Shown here: piece by piece, positions 43,441-55,400 of the stretch
Layout: each line of letters begins with the position of its first letter
Numbering within the stretch: the first letter of the stretch is position 1
Assembly: GCA_020631735.1 (NCBI GenBank)
Contig: CM036168.1
Coordinates: 96,638,932-96,702,931 of the forward strand
Reading direction: 5' to 3'
From: Saccharum officinarum
Lineage: Eukaryota; Streptophyta; Magnoliopsida; Poales; Poaceae
DNA: 64,000 bases
The notes under the pieces: generated by a model
What the model saw: the letters and a program-made list of their open reading frames with translations, nothing else
What the model was told of the DNA's origin: nothing
Databases searched by the model: none
Position numbers and translations under genes: made by a program

Positions 43441-44964
43441 AATAGAGAAGAGAAAGGGATGCATCTATAGTTGATTAATGAAACCAGCATAATAGGCTGC
43501 AGTTTCAGATCAGCGAAAAACAGTTCTAGATCAATGGATCGAGATATATTAACGTGCAGGAGAGATGGCGGGCGGACGGAGATCAGTACGTGGGACTTGT
43601 TTAATTACGATGAGTATTGCATGATGAATGCAGGAGATGCGTGGACGGACGGAGATCGATTAGTGGAACTTGTTTAATCAGGTCCGATGAGCATTGCATG
43701 ATGAATTAAATATGCAGCATGAGAAGCTAGGAAACTTTTGTAGAAGATTTTACGTACGTAAGCATTTATACCTAAAACCAAAAAAGAATGTAGTCACAAA
43801 TCAAATATCCAATTAAATTTTGATTACATTCTGATAATGAATCCTCCAAAACAAGACCCCTACCTCTATAGAAAATACTTCATCAACGAACATTTTCATA
43901 TGAAGACGTAACATTTTCTTTGTTAAGCAAGGCACTGTACGTCCCCCCTCCCCCCTCACAAGAGAGATCGATGTTCTAGATTTAGCATAACAATATTGCA
44001 TATTCAGAAATAAAATCATAGATTTTAGTGAATAGTATTATATAATATTTGTGTCTAGTATTAGAAAATAGAAACATTTTATGCATAATAGGAACAATTA
44101 AATTATACCGTCATAGGTTCCATGGATACTAGATAAAAAATTTAGAATATAACATAAAACATCTTATGAGTGCTATGTGAACAAGGAAAAGACATCGTGG
44201 TACACCCATGCACAGTGCATGAATATATCGAAATACATCACAGGATATCTCATGGGTACAAGAACACTAAAAACACATAACATGCATGGAACCTTACATG
44301 AATATATTGGGAAAAATCCAGAATCCATGGTACATTATCAAACATAGCATGAATACAAATTGTGATAGTTTAGAATACACATCGTAAATTTCATGAGAAC
44401 AATCATATTATATTAAAGAAGAAATTCATCAAGTGAATGTCACTGAAAGATCATGGATCAACAAAAATACAAAATGAAAAAGAAATGAATAACCAAAATT
44501 AAATAGAAAACAAAAATACAAAAGCACTGCAGCCAAAGCTAGGGTAGACTCTACATTACATGCATGTACTCCTATTTGATTTTTTTTAGAAAAAGGGAAT
44601 ATATTAAAAATATCTCAGCCTCTGTATCGACCAATGCATATAGTTGTTCCTTATTACAGACACCAACACGACAAACCAACGAGACTAGCCCAGCTATCTC
44701 ATCAAAGCAGAAGTGCCACACGCAGCCTCCGGTTGCCAGTTAGAGAGCCTCTTGCGCCAAAACAGCCACCGCTAAGCGGAACCGCCCGCCGCCACACCAC
44801 GCAGGTCACCTCGGCAGCACAATCTGCTGGCCACGACCTCCCACGTCGGCCTCCTCGCCAACTCCTATTTGATTTGATTGAGTCAAATCATTATTGTGCG
44901 CAAGTGTAGCATGAGTCAGACATTGCGTCGACTTTAATTTAATCTGTGTGGCTAACAATTTGTA
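43441..44964. other. AT-rich intergenic DNA, no gene supported
   Basis: GATGAGYATTGCATGATGAAT occurs twice (43610 and 43687) in a short duplication that also shares GCGGACGGAGATC/GGACGGACGGAGATCG. A GC-rich patch at 44690-44860 has no domain. Nothing else recognised. Confidence 0.4.
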
Positions 44965-45128
44965 AGGTCAGTCTCAATTGGAGTTTCATGGCATTAAATG
45001 AGCTGACATGACATGAAATAGCTGAAGCGAGAGATGATAAAAGTTTCATGGGATGAAACTTATCTACACTGTTTTCAATACAATGAGTCTTGAAAACTGA
45101 GAGATAAAACCCCTCACTGAGACTGGCA
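44965..45128. mobile_element. PIF/Harbinger-type MITE
   Basis: GGTCAGTCTCAATTGGAG at the left and CCCCTCACTGAGACTGGCA at the right are inverted. TAA flanks both sides (44962-44964, 45129-45131). Confidence 0.75.
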
Positions 45129-45539
45129 TAAACTAACACCGCCTTGTGAACGGGCGTTAGATGACTATATTGTGATGTATATATGACTCCTTTTTTGCTT
45201 AGTTTTTTCACTGTTGTTTTATTTATTTATTTATTTATACGTTTGGTGGTTGTCTATACGCCAGTGATGATCATATATGTAGTAACATTAATATCTTCAT
45301 GATTCCATGGATCGACTGTTCCACTTGATAAGTTGTTAACAACAATTGACGCATGCAGGATGATACTATTCTCTCTGTTGACAACAGTTGATGGCGACCC
45401 TCTTATTGTCATTATAATACCATGGAATTTGAAAAAACAATTATTTTAATAAAAAATAACACAGCGTGTGGGAATTAGTGTATCTAATGATTTATTCAAA
45501 AATGGAACTATTCATAAAAACCATGCAGTGTGTGTGGCC

Positions 45540-45970
45540 TTACTTAAAACCTGGCCCACGGCACATTTGTTTCCTCCAGTCTCCTGAATCCTGATCCTTG
45601 TTTTCCATTTAATTTAGGTCCATCTTGCTTTCCCACGAAACAGGCCCGTTGCCTCCTTCTAATCTCTCTCTCTCGTCTCCCTCCGCTCTCCCTTTTCCTG
45701 AAGAACTTTTTTTTTTCTTCTTGCCAAGGAAGCAAAAGGAACGGCCTAAGTTGAGCATCGTTGGAAGGCTGTCGTGTTTGAGTGTTGAAACTTGTAAAAC
45801 ATGGTGTATGTGTGTATGACCTAATAACTGTGTACAGTTTTCTTTCCAGTTTTTTTTCAGGAAACAAGAAATTTTTATCATTACGAGATGCTATAATATA
45901 ATAAAGAAAAGAAAAAAGTGGTAACTAACTATGCAAATTACTTGTGCCATTGCCAAATCATAGGCAAAAC
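45540..45970. repeat. Diverged repeat, copy 1 of a pair
   Basis: Shares AAAACATGGTGTATGT-type, TTTTCTTTCCA, GGAAACAAGAA, ATTACGAGATGC and TGCCATTGCCAAATCATA blocks, in the same order, with 47230-47620. (TTTA)n lies upstream at 45217-45237. Confidence 0.7.
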
Positions 45971-46215
45971 GTGGTGTACGTGTCTCTATGGGTGCTACTA
46001 ATACCCAAGATATACTGATTGGAAAGGTGGTGTGTCCTTTAAATTAATAATATTATTTATTAAAACTTAGTTTATAAAGTCATTTATAGAATACTAGACC
46101 ACGAACAAGTGGACACTTAGGTGAGCGAGATATGGAAGAAAAGAACAAAAGTGCATGGAGACTTGAATGAAATCACAAATATGTTCTAGAAACAAAGAAA
46201 AGGCACCACCACTTA

Positions 46216-46411
46216 GAGGTGTTTGGGACTGCTCCACAAACTGCACTGTGGAGCAACTCCACAAAAAACTAGAGTTTGTGGAGCACGCCTTTAGGTGCTC
46301 TCACAAATTCACCTTTTTTCTCGAACAGAGTGTATGTAGCTAAAATAGTTTGGCTAAAAAACGTGAAGCGGAGCTAAAAAAAAGTGAAGTAGAGCAGTCC
46401 CAAACACCCCC
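46216..46411. mobile_element. PIF/Harbinger-type MITE inside a hairpin loop
   Basis: GGTGTTTGGGACTGCTC at the left and its exact inverse GAGCAGTCCCAAACACC at the right. TTA flanks both sides (46213-46215, 46412-46414). The flanks rejoin as CACCACTTAGTGAGGTGGTG, a hairpin of the type seen in the 51.5-61.7 kb repeats. Confidence 0.85.
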
Positions 46412-46586
46412 TTAGTGAGGTGGTGTGTCCCACAACCTTATGCAACGTGGAGCTATGCATGCAAGCAATGTGCAACTCATGGGAGATGTTATTCACCATT
46501 GCAGAACTAATAATAATTAAATATTTATTTGTGTTGTGCTGCCTATAACTACCCAACACACAAAAAAGATGTCCTCTTACAACAAG

Positions 46587-46865
46587 CAGAGGCGGAACCA
46601 ACAATTTTTATTAAGGGGACCGGACAAATATGATCGCATTTTTGGTGTGATAAAATATACATAATTATATGTATCAACGATTGTTTAAAACTTTTACACT
46701 ACTTATAACCAAAATCATAATATTTTAATACAAAATGAATGAAAATTGATAGTTTTTGTGCTATAAATTCAAACATTTATATAGGTATTATATGAACTCT
46801 ACTGTGCTTGGGTGGGTGGGGTGGGGGGGGGGCACGGCCCCTACTGGCCCCGGGTTCCGCCACTG
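46587..46865. mobile_element. hAT-type element, copy A
   Basis: CAGAGGCGGAACCA at the left and GGTTCCGCCACTG at the right. The 8 bp flanks ACAACAAG and ATAACAAG differ at one base. Closely similar to copy B, 17 bp away. Confidence 0.8.
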
Positions 46866-46882
46866 ATAACAAGGAGCCCAAT

Positions 46883-47136
46883 CAGAGGCGGAACCAGCGA
46901 TTTTGATTAAGAGGGGCCGAACAAATGTGATCGTATTTTTTAGTGTGATAAAATATACATAATTATATGCGTCAACAAATTTTCAAAAAAATCTACCCAA
47001 TTTCTAACCAAAATCATCATATTTTAATAAAAAATAGGTGAAATTAATATTTTTTATGCTATAAATACAAATATTTATGTAGATATTTAAATGAGTTTAC
47101 TGTGCTGGGCCACGGTCACCCCTGGTTCCGCCATTG
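46883..47136. mobile_element. hAT-type element, copy B
   Basis: CAGAGGCGGAACCA at the left and TGGTTCCGCCATTG at the right. A perfect 8 bp duplication AGCCCAAT lies at 46875-46882 and 47137-47144. Confidence 0.9.
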
Positions 47137-47229
47137 AGCCCAATGCGACGGCGTGCGAGGCCAGCTCCTTGCGTGTCGCCAAATCCACCAAGGATGAACA
47201 GCAACCCCAAAAGGCTCCATTTCCGATTC

Positions 47230-47620
47230 CCGAAACAGCAATGAAGGGTCGGCCGTCTTGAACGTCGGCGTTGGACGAGCAATGACGACTGTTGAAACAG
47301 TAAAACGTGGTGTACGTATGTAGCATGTACGTCCGATGACCTGACCTTGTATGATTTTCTTTCCACTTCTTTTCTGGAAACAAGAATTTTGATATTACGA
47401 GATGCCATAAATAAATAAATAAATGAGGAAAAGGTGATAACTATGGAGTCGTTCGGCTGGAATTATAAGCCGGCTGAAAAACACTGTTGGCTGATTTTTT
47501 GTGAGAGAAAAATACTGTTCCGGCTGAAAAAACAAGCTGAATAAGACGGATTATAAGCCAGATGAACAGGGCCTATACCACGGAATTACTTTTGCCATTG
47601 CTAAATCATATGCAAAATTA
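47230..47620. repeat. Diverged repeat, copy 2 of a pair, split by a MITE
   Basis: Partner of 45540-45970. Homology is interrupted by the MITE at 47445-47573 and resumes with TGCCATTGCTAAATCATATG. Confidence 0.7.
47445..47573. mobile_element. Small MITE with GGCTTATAA ends
   Basis: GTTCGGCTGGAATTATAAGCC at the left and GGATTATAAGCCAGATGAAC at the right are inverted. It interrupts the repeat pair described at 45540 and 47230. The duplication is unclear (CTAT on both sides). Confidence 0.65.
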
Positions 47621-48126
47621 AATCCGCATGGGTTAATCCGCGTGATTCTGCAAAATTCCTTCCTGTGAAGTTTAGTTTGAAGAATCCCCTACCGTTTCGC
47701 TCAAAAAAAAGGTTTAGTTTGAAGAAATATTGGAAACATGCATGGAGGCGTTCGTGCGCATATATGTAGTATGCTGCAGCTGCACGTCGGAGGAGACGCG
47801 CGGGAGACCGGCTGGAGCGGGGGCGACGACCGCCACGGAGGATCGGATTGACTCGTCGTCGTCGGAGATAGGGAGACCGCGTCGTCGCCGACACGACACG
47901 GCCCGCGACCGCCACAGTGCTGCGTGCCTGAGTGACTGCGTCACGTCAATGACGTGACGTGTGGCCAGGCCACCACCCGCTGCGATTTGATTGCGTTCCG
48001 AGGCGAGGAGGCCCAGGCGGAGGGACGAGTCGCAACCTGCTTTCGGGACCCGTCGCCGCGGAGCCCACGTGGCAGCCGAGTGAGGAGTGAGAGGCAGGAG
48101 CAGTATTTTATATATTTTTATTTTAA
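47621..48126. other. GC-rich intergenic DNA
   Basis: No domain in any frame. A 720 bp minus-strand open frame across this stretch and the Helitron start is Arg-rich and looks like a GC-driven artefact. Confidence 0.4.
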
Positions 48127-48736
48127 TCTCTACTATATGAAGAACGAAGTGTCTGTCCCGTTTGCCAAAACAGTTTTCGTCCGACCTCCATCCGCTCCCA
48201 CCTCTTCGCTCCTTCGTCACCAGCCATACGGATACGCGGAGCAGAGCAGAGACACTTACGCGCGCTCGAGCTCGTCGGGATCGGGATCCCCCGCGGCGGC
48301 TCCGGCGGCAGCCGCGACCACGAGCAGGATCAGCGCCGCCGCGCGGATCCCCGGGGCCCACCGCCCCCGCCCCGCCCCATCCCCTACGACGCCCACAGGT
48401 AACCAGGTCTCCTCGGCTCAGATCTCTTGCCACGGAAGCGGAGGCGACGCCGTAAGCGCCTCCAATGCAGCGAGCGGCAATGGCCGCCGCCTGGGCACCG
48501 GGCGGCGAGGCGCGGGATCTGGGGCTAGGGTTTTGGCGCGCAGGCGGATTCGGGCGGTTGCTTCGGCGCGAGGGAATGAATGGGAAGAGCTGGAGCCGCG
48601 GGGCAATGAGGTCGGAACTCGGAAGGGGAGAGGAAAAAATTCAGGGGAGCACGGAGCAGCGAGGGTGATGCGAGCGGCGAGAAGCCCGCTTCCGTATTTA
48701 AACGGGCAATTGTTTAGCGCTTCATTATAGCGTCTA
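48127..48736 (+). mobile_element. Helitron 5' end, first copy (partial)
   Basis: TCTCTACTATATGAAGAACG is the standard Helitron 5' start, after a host A. The next bases GAAGTGTCTGTC and CGACCTCCATCCGCTCCCAC recur in the second 5' end at 48737. A GC-rich, exon-like piece ends with a donor-like CACAG|GTAACC near 48400. I could not find its own 3' CTRR end, so it is either truncated or hosts the second copy. Confidence 0.65.
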
Positions 48737-51273
48737 TCTCTACTGTAAAAGAACGAAGTGTCTGTCTCGTTCGACCTCCATCCGCTCCCACCTCTTCGCT
48801 CCTTCGTCACCGCACCCATCTTTCGCGCGCAGAAAGCTGAATCTTCCGCACCCACGATCGTTCCGCAGAAACCAACCGCACTACACCGCCCTCACCCACG
48901 CGGCCACGCCCACGGCTCGGCCTAGCCGCCTCCGCCTCTGTCCACCCTCTCCGCGCCAGCTCCGCTCGCCCTTGCCCACAGCTTCGGCCGCACTCGCCCC
49001 GCCCTGCCCTAGCTTGCAGCAGCCGCAGCCACTGCCGCCCTCTCCCATGACACGGCCACGCCGGCTCCGCCCCACTGTTGCCCACGGCTCCGGCCGCGCA
49101 CGCCCCGCCACGAGTCCAGGCGTGAAGCAGGCAGGTAGGATCCGAGCAAGATGTGGCTGGGATCATCCGCTGGTCACCGCACCCAACCCCAGGCCTAGGT
49201 GACTCACTATCCTCCTCTCCCTGTCGTCCCTCTCCTCACTGCTTATCACTCTCCCATATGTGCAGTGTCCTCCATGATGCAGCAGGTCAGGCCGGGGTGG
49301 AGCGAGGAAGCCGGATGATTCTGCAGTTGCTGCACCGTGTTCTTCCAACTTGGTTGATTTTTAATTTGTCGCAACCTGGGATGTGAGTGGTGTATGCAGT
49401 GCAGGAGGACAAAGTGCCGCAAGGGAAGATCTTGGCATGTCTATAATTTTCAGAAGTTTGATCATCTCATCTGCATGGTGCATGCTACTTTCAGTCATGT
49501 TGCTGTTTGTAGTGCTCTTCACCTCCTTTGTACATCAGTATACAGCGACATGGTTGTTGAAACTTTGGTTGGTGTTAGGAAAATGATTAATTTTGTTGTA
49601 TTTCCAATTTTCGATTGATCCCATACTATTTGTATTATCTCATGGAATTGAAATTTTGATTATTCTTGTTTCACTTGCACATGCGTACGATTTAGCTTTC
49701 AAGATCTTTTCCTTTCTTTAAAACAAAAGCATTTATTGGTACAGTGATATAGTTTACTCATTAGTATTTGAATTTTACTCTGGGCATCCAACAATTACAC
49801 AATTGATGCTTGTTTGGTAGAGCAAATCCTACTCATAATTCTCTAGAAAGAATATGTTTCCGATGTTCAACAATAGCAAACTTGAGGTTATCCTTTGAGA
49901 GTCAGTCGGGGTAATTTAGCAGTACAGAAACATATACTATGTTCGGCCTCTTGTTTGACTCTAGCGCTTGCATTTTATGCAACCATGAATTTTAGCTATA
50001 TGTTAATCAATCAGAAACTATTACTGGTTCGAATAAACAGTTGTTTGTCCTAGCATGAATCATGAATGGAGAGCATGTTTTGCTTGCATGTGATGAACTC
50101 TTTCTGCAATTGTCAATTGTATCATTGTCTTCATAATTGACACTAAATGTATGTTTCAGGATTCATGTCGATTTTTGAATGGGGCTCTGAACAGGTCAAT
50201 GTGCCATTCATGCAATCAGATTGAGGACTTTCACTAGAGAGGAGAGATTCTCTAGGCATAATGCAAAATTGTTCAGTGTTGGTAGCCTTTTTAGCTCCCT
50301 TCATGGTAATTCACTGTTTTGATATCTTTGATTTTGTTTGGTTCCGTTATCATATATTCTTCTATAGTTGCACCTCTCCTTGCCCTATAGACTTTTCTGA
50401 TTAAGGACGAATGTGTTGAGGTGCTAAACTTTACTTAAATGCAAACATTACAGTTGCTCAAAGTCTACATCAAGGTGAAATTAGCATGGCATTTGGCAAT
50501 ATGGACCGGTATTGTAAAAAAATCCAATTAATTAGACTATCTAGCCACATTTGCAATTTATTGGAATCCTCAAATAGGTGCTCAATTTATGTTAATACTT
50601 AACAGTGGTGATATGTTAATACACTGCAAATTGGACATGCTCAGCTAAATTCAGAGCTGTTTACATCCTAGAAAGTTTTACAAAGTTCGAACTGAACCTT
50701 CATCAGTCTCAGTGCTTGCGTCTTCCATTCCATAAAGAAGTTACTAACAAAAGGGGTCTTCAGATCATAAAACAACCGACGAGTATTCTGTCTAACAGCC
50801 GCAGTCACACCTCCTATGTGTGCTGCTATGTTCTCTCTAACAACTAACCATTCGACCATGTTACAAATGTTGATTTTTTCGGGGCTGAACTACTTAATAT
50901 GATTTGTCCTACTGTGTGTTCCAGGCTTTCTACGCAATGGATTGAATGTTTATTCTCTACACATAAATAGTGGGTGAATTGTATCTATTTTCAGTGGGTA
51001 AATTGATTAGAAAAGTTTCTATCTCACATTTATTTTTGTATTATCAGACATGCCCTAGAACCTAACAGAGGTTGTGCACACTTTGATGATCTTTTTCAAA
51101 TGTGTCTATCAAGTCCAAAACATTGTACTGGTTTTTCTTTGATTTCAAACAAATTAGTTTGAATTATATGTTTTGGTGTTAATTGTTAAGATTTTACGTA
51201 TGTTTTATTTATGTGTCTGTATGCCAACAGATTTTCTGCATCGTCCCGTAGCAAAGCACGTGCACTTACCTAG
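48737..51273 (+). mobile_element. Helitron, 2.5 kb, with possible captured gene pieces
   Basis: Starts TCTCTACTGTAAAAG after a host A and ends ACTTACCTAG before a host T, preceded by a GCACGTGC palindrome, the usual Helitron 3' hairpin. No Rep/helicase gene, so non-autonomous. GC-rich start (48870-49200) and scattered intron-like AT-rich DNA suggest captured host sequence, but I cannot name the donor. Confidence 0.75.
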
Positions 51274-51519
51274 TTTTAATAGAAAAGCAAGAGCGGCAGT
51301 TGGAAAGTTCCGCTTCCGTGGCTTCCGTCAGTTGCATTGCATTGGTCGGCCGCGGCAAGCTGCTCTTCTCCTCCATTGCATTTTTTTCTCGATCAAAAAA
51401 ATGCAGCAAATTAATGTAACAACGGTATGACGTCACCACATCCCGTCTTATCTAATTAATCTATCATGGGTTAGGATACTCGGCTCTCACACCTAAGATA
51501 TGTATGAAGATGGATCAAC
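51274..51519. other. Spacer after the Helitron
   Basis: Nothing recognised. Confidence 0.4.
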
Positions 51520-52419
51520 ACATACATACGGTGCCTCTCACTAACCATTTCAAAAGCATTGTATTTATATACTTATTAGGGTCTCAGTTCTCAAGCTCTT
51601 TACCACTCTGTTGTCGTGCCACATCATTTTTGTTACATTGTCAAAGAACTCAGACATATGTGTAAATGTACGTATATACCCTCTATGCTAAGCATGTTAG
51701 GTAAACACGTATGGTCCAGTGTCCACAATTATTTTCTCAAGATGAGTTCATCGTCCAAAAACAAAAGAGGTCGAGAGGTTTATCTCTAGCAATTAAGACG
51801 ATCCATGCAAGAAAGAATGAGACGAAATCGGTCTCAATGGTGTGGATGTGGTACCAACATATTCTCAGAGAACACACTGGCGTTAGGTGAGATCATGTGT
51901 TCTGTATGTCTATTTATAATATTATTTTTCTTTTTTAAATAATAGTTTATAGAATTGTTTATATCACTAGTTTCACACTTGCTTAAAGCGGAAATAAATA
52001 AGAAAAAGGACAAATTTGATTATTATATATTAAGCGGAAACAACAGAGATGTTATCAAACTGAATAATTAAGAAGATACCATCGCTTAGAAAAGAGATGG
52101 TGTATCACATGGCCCCACTCTATGCTACATGTAGCCTATGCAAGGGGGGTTGCAGGGTATATAAAGCAAAACTAATTAATTCTATCAACAAGAGGCTACG
52201 TGATGTATGCATAATTGTATGGATATAATAGTTTTTAAGAACATGGGGGAAACCATGGTCTATAATGGCTTTCTAAAAAGAATTGGTCTATAGTATTATC
52301 CTTAAATAATATAAGACATCAAGGAGTTTACTTCTACCTGCATCAATTGATAAATGAACGAAGTAAATAAGGAAAGGACGGAATTAGTGACTTATGGGGT
52401 GGGTTTTCAGCATACCACC
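51520..52419 (+). repeat. 1.23 kb tandem repeat, unit 1, left part
   Basis: Opens CATACATACGGTGCCTCTCA and runs parallel to 57390-58410. Interrupted at CCACC by the solo LTR; continues at 57056. Contains two hairpins of the GGTGGTGTGTC type (near 51868 and 52076). Confidence 0.85.
52415..52419. repeat. Left target-site duplication of the 4.6 kb solo LTR
   Basis: CCACC, repeated at 57056-57060. The undisturbed sequence TACCACCACTCG is present in the sister unit at 58408. Confidence 0.9.
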
Positions 52420-55400
52420 TGTAACACCTCAGGTGTTTAGCTCCATACTTGCATTGCATTTGCTTAAGCATAAGCATGCATCATCTCATGTTATTTTATG
52501 TTGTTTGCAACTAATGTGGATGTTTTAGAATTTTGTTTGGTTCACATCATGTGACACTAGGTAGTTGGTGTAACAAAAGGAGAGAGTAGCTAATTATACC
52601 TTACAACACCTTAATTACACTTAGGATCATTAGTGGAACAATGTTCATGTTGACCAAAATGACCAAATTGCCCTCCTAAGTGTTGTTTCCATGCTAATTA
52701 GTGAAGTCATGTAAACTGAACCCTCAGAATCACTAGCTTAGAAGCAAAACCAGTTCAAGTCCATATTAACAAAGTTGTAGTAAAAATTGTAAGCTTCAAC
52801 TTTGTCAATTAGCTCAATTCATGATTCAGTCCCTAAGCCAGCCAAATTTCCACTTTTCTGTGCTGCTGATTTTCTGTTGTTTCACAAAAATAGATTTTGT
52901 TCCTGGCTCTATAAATCCCAAAACATGTCGATTCAGGTTTAGCTCATATTGACAAAGTTGTAGAGAATTTCATGAGCTACAACTTTGTTAATTAGCTCAT
53001 CTCGTGATTCGGGCTGGTTTTAGAGCTACAGGGCTTGAAAGCTGCTGCTGTTCTGGGGTGGTCGATGTTGCAAATGTTGCAACGTGTTGTTGCCAGTGTT
53101 GCAGTTCAGATCGGGCAGGGGGGGAAGTGGCCGACCGGCCTCAGACCGCAACCGCCGCGTGGGCGCGCGGTGGCGACCATACGCCGGTCGTGGCCCCACC
53201 GGTCAGGTCCGAGCGGGCTTCTTGAACGCCACGACGCTGCCTCCGCCTCACTCCCGCCTTTGTCTCTCTCTCGCCGGTGCTCGCCGAGCAGAAAAAAACC
53301 GAGCCGCCTGTGGTGCCGCGCGCTCCGCCGCCGCCGTGTGCGCTCACCGTCACACCGCCGGCCAATACACCACGCCCACAGCTCCGCCACCTCCTCTGGA
53401 ACCTCGTCGAACCCTCCTTTGGAGCAACCGAGCAGGGTAAGGGCACATTGCCGGCTTTTCCCCCGCTCGGAGCTCACCGGCGCACCGCCGCCTGCGGTGC
53501 TTGCACTCGGCCATGCTCCTCCACCTTGCCTCGGTCCTCAATAGGAATCTCGTTAGGTCCACCTTGGCTCTGGGAAGAGAATGCGCACCTCCGGTGACCA
53601 CTTGGTGCTCGGAGCTCACCACCGCACCACCGTGCGCCATCACCGGGCCGCCGCCGCCATGGCCGTCGTAGCTAGGGCTTGGTAGTGTCCCCGATTCAAG
53701 AGTAAACCAGGGTGGGAGGTCAAGGGGAACACGGTGGTACCCTTGCTTTCGTCGGAGTAGCCATCACCGACGAGTTGGAGCTCGCCGGAGTTGGCGGCGT
53801 CTGTCTTCCCCTGCCTTGTGTCACCGACACGCGGGTCCCACCGGTCAGATGTGCCTGGGCGGGAGCTAGCTCGGGCCGCGCGTGTTGGGCCGCGCTGGTG
53901 GATTGGGCCGGCCCTGTGACTGGTTTCGGTTTCCATTTTACTTTTCCTTTTATTCTTTTCACAGATTTATATGCTGTGTTGTAGAAATTTTATCTCCCAT
54001 TTTATAGATCCATTTGAGGTGGTCCAAATTTTGTTGGACTCTAGGTGAAGTGTAGTATTTAGGAAAAATATCAAATATATATGTGATGTTTAGTTTCTGG
54101 GAGAATTAAATAGATCTTTCAAATGTGTTTTGAAATGAAGGCAAATTTGTTAAATGTATAACTTGAGCTGTAGTATTCCAAAAATTATGAAATTTAGTGG
54201 GTAGGCTAATTTATACTTGCTCTAGCTCTGGTAAAAATTTGGGCAGTAGTGCTTAAGTACTTTTCCAGTTATAATGATATCTTGTTATTTTAGGAAATAC
54301 TTGAATGAATTTTAGTAATTTTTCTACATGTGCAATATTCTTATAAATTTTTGGAGAATGTCTTGGCACCATAAAGTATCTAAGAAAAATATGAAATCTA
54401 TTGTTTGATACTTTTCAATATGATTTGTTAATTATACAAAAATCAGCCTTTTGGGCTTGTGAATTTTGTTTAGGGAGTTTGTATGAATAACTTTAGTTCA
54501 AATTTTTACAGTAGTCTCTTTTTGGATTAGAGAGTCTCCTGTAATTTTTGTAGAATTTTAGGAGCAGTTTACATATATGTTTGAAATTCCACTTAATTAA
54601 TTAAGTAAATTAAGAAAAGGGTGTAAATAAATATTCTAGGTGGGCACACCTTACTTTCTGGTGTTTTTGTGACCTATGTGAACTTTTGGTAATATTAGTT
54701 TGGTCTTAGAGGATGTTTGCCACGTAAATAAATATTTAATCTTTGCAATTCTAGGTTTTCTGGACAGCTGGTAGTATCTTTGGGTTTGACCCTTAATAAA
54801 AGTGTTTGATGGAAAACTTGTGAATACCAAAGTTGTAGTAAACTTGATAAACTAGCTTGTGTCAAAATTTGGGAGCATTTGGCTTAGTAGTTTAGGAGTT
54901 ATTGCTGTTTTAAGTGACAGTCCAGAATTGGCTGCTCTCTGTTTAGAGAGGACAGATTCTGGAACTTATGAAATTCGACATAGAAAACTTAGGAATTTAG
55001 GATTGAGGTCTGAAAATGAATTGTGGTGCATTTCATAAGCTTTCCAGATTGTCTTAGATCATATCTTTTGGAGTTGGGAATCTCCAGTTATGTTAGAAAC
55101 AAGTAGCTGCTGTCCAGAATGTCTTACTGTGATATTTTGGGTTGGATGTGGTAACCTAAGTAATGTTACTCTTGTGTTTGTTAGGTGTTAGGGCCTTAAC
55201 CGAAGATGAACAGCTATACCTTAGGTTGAGTAGATTAGGTGAGTACTTCTCTACCGGAGAGGAAATTTGCACCTAATGCTTGAAGTGATTTGAATAGAGC
55301 TTTAAGAGTGTTGTAATGCATTTCATTCCGAGCATGCTGCATCTTTCATTATGCATCCATGAGATTTATTATGCACTCATGCAATAGGTGTTCCGGAGGG

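Noticed and set aside
47714..48433. 239-codon minus-strand open frame
   Set aside because: Arg/Gly-rich GC artefact that crosses a Helitron boundary.
53035..53936. Several GC-rich open frames on both strands
   Set aside because: All lie within the solo LTR and show no gag or pol similarity.
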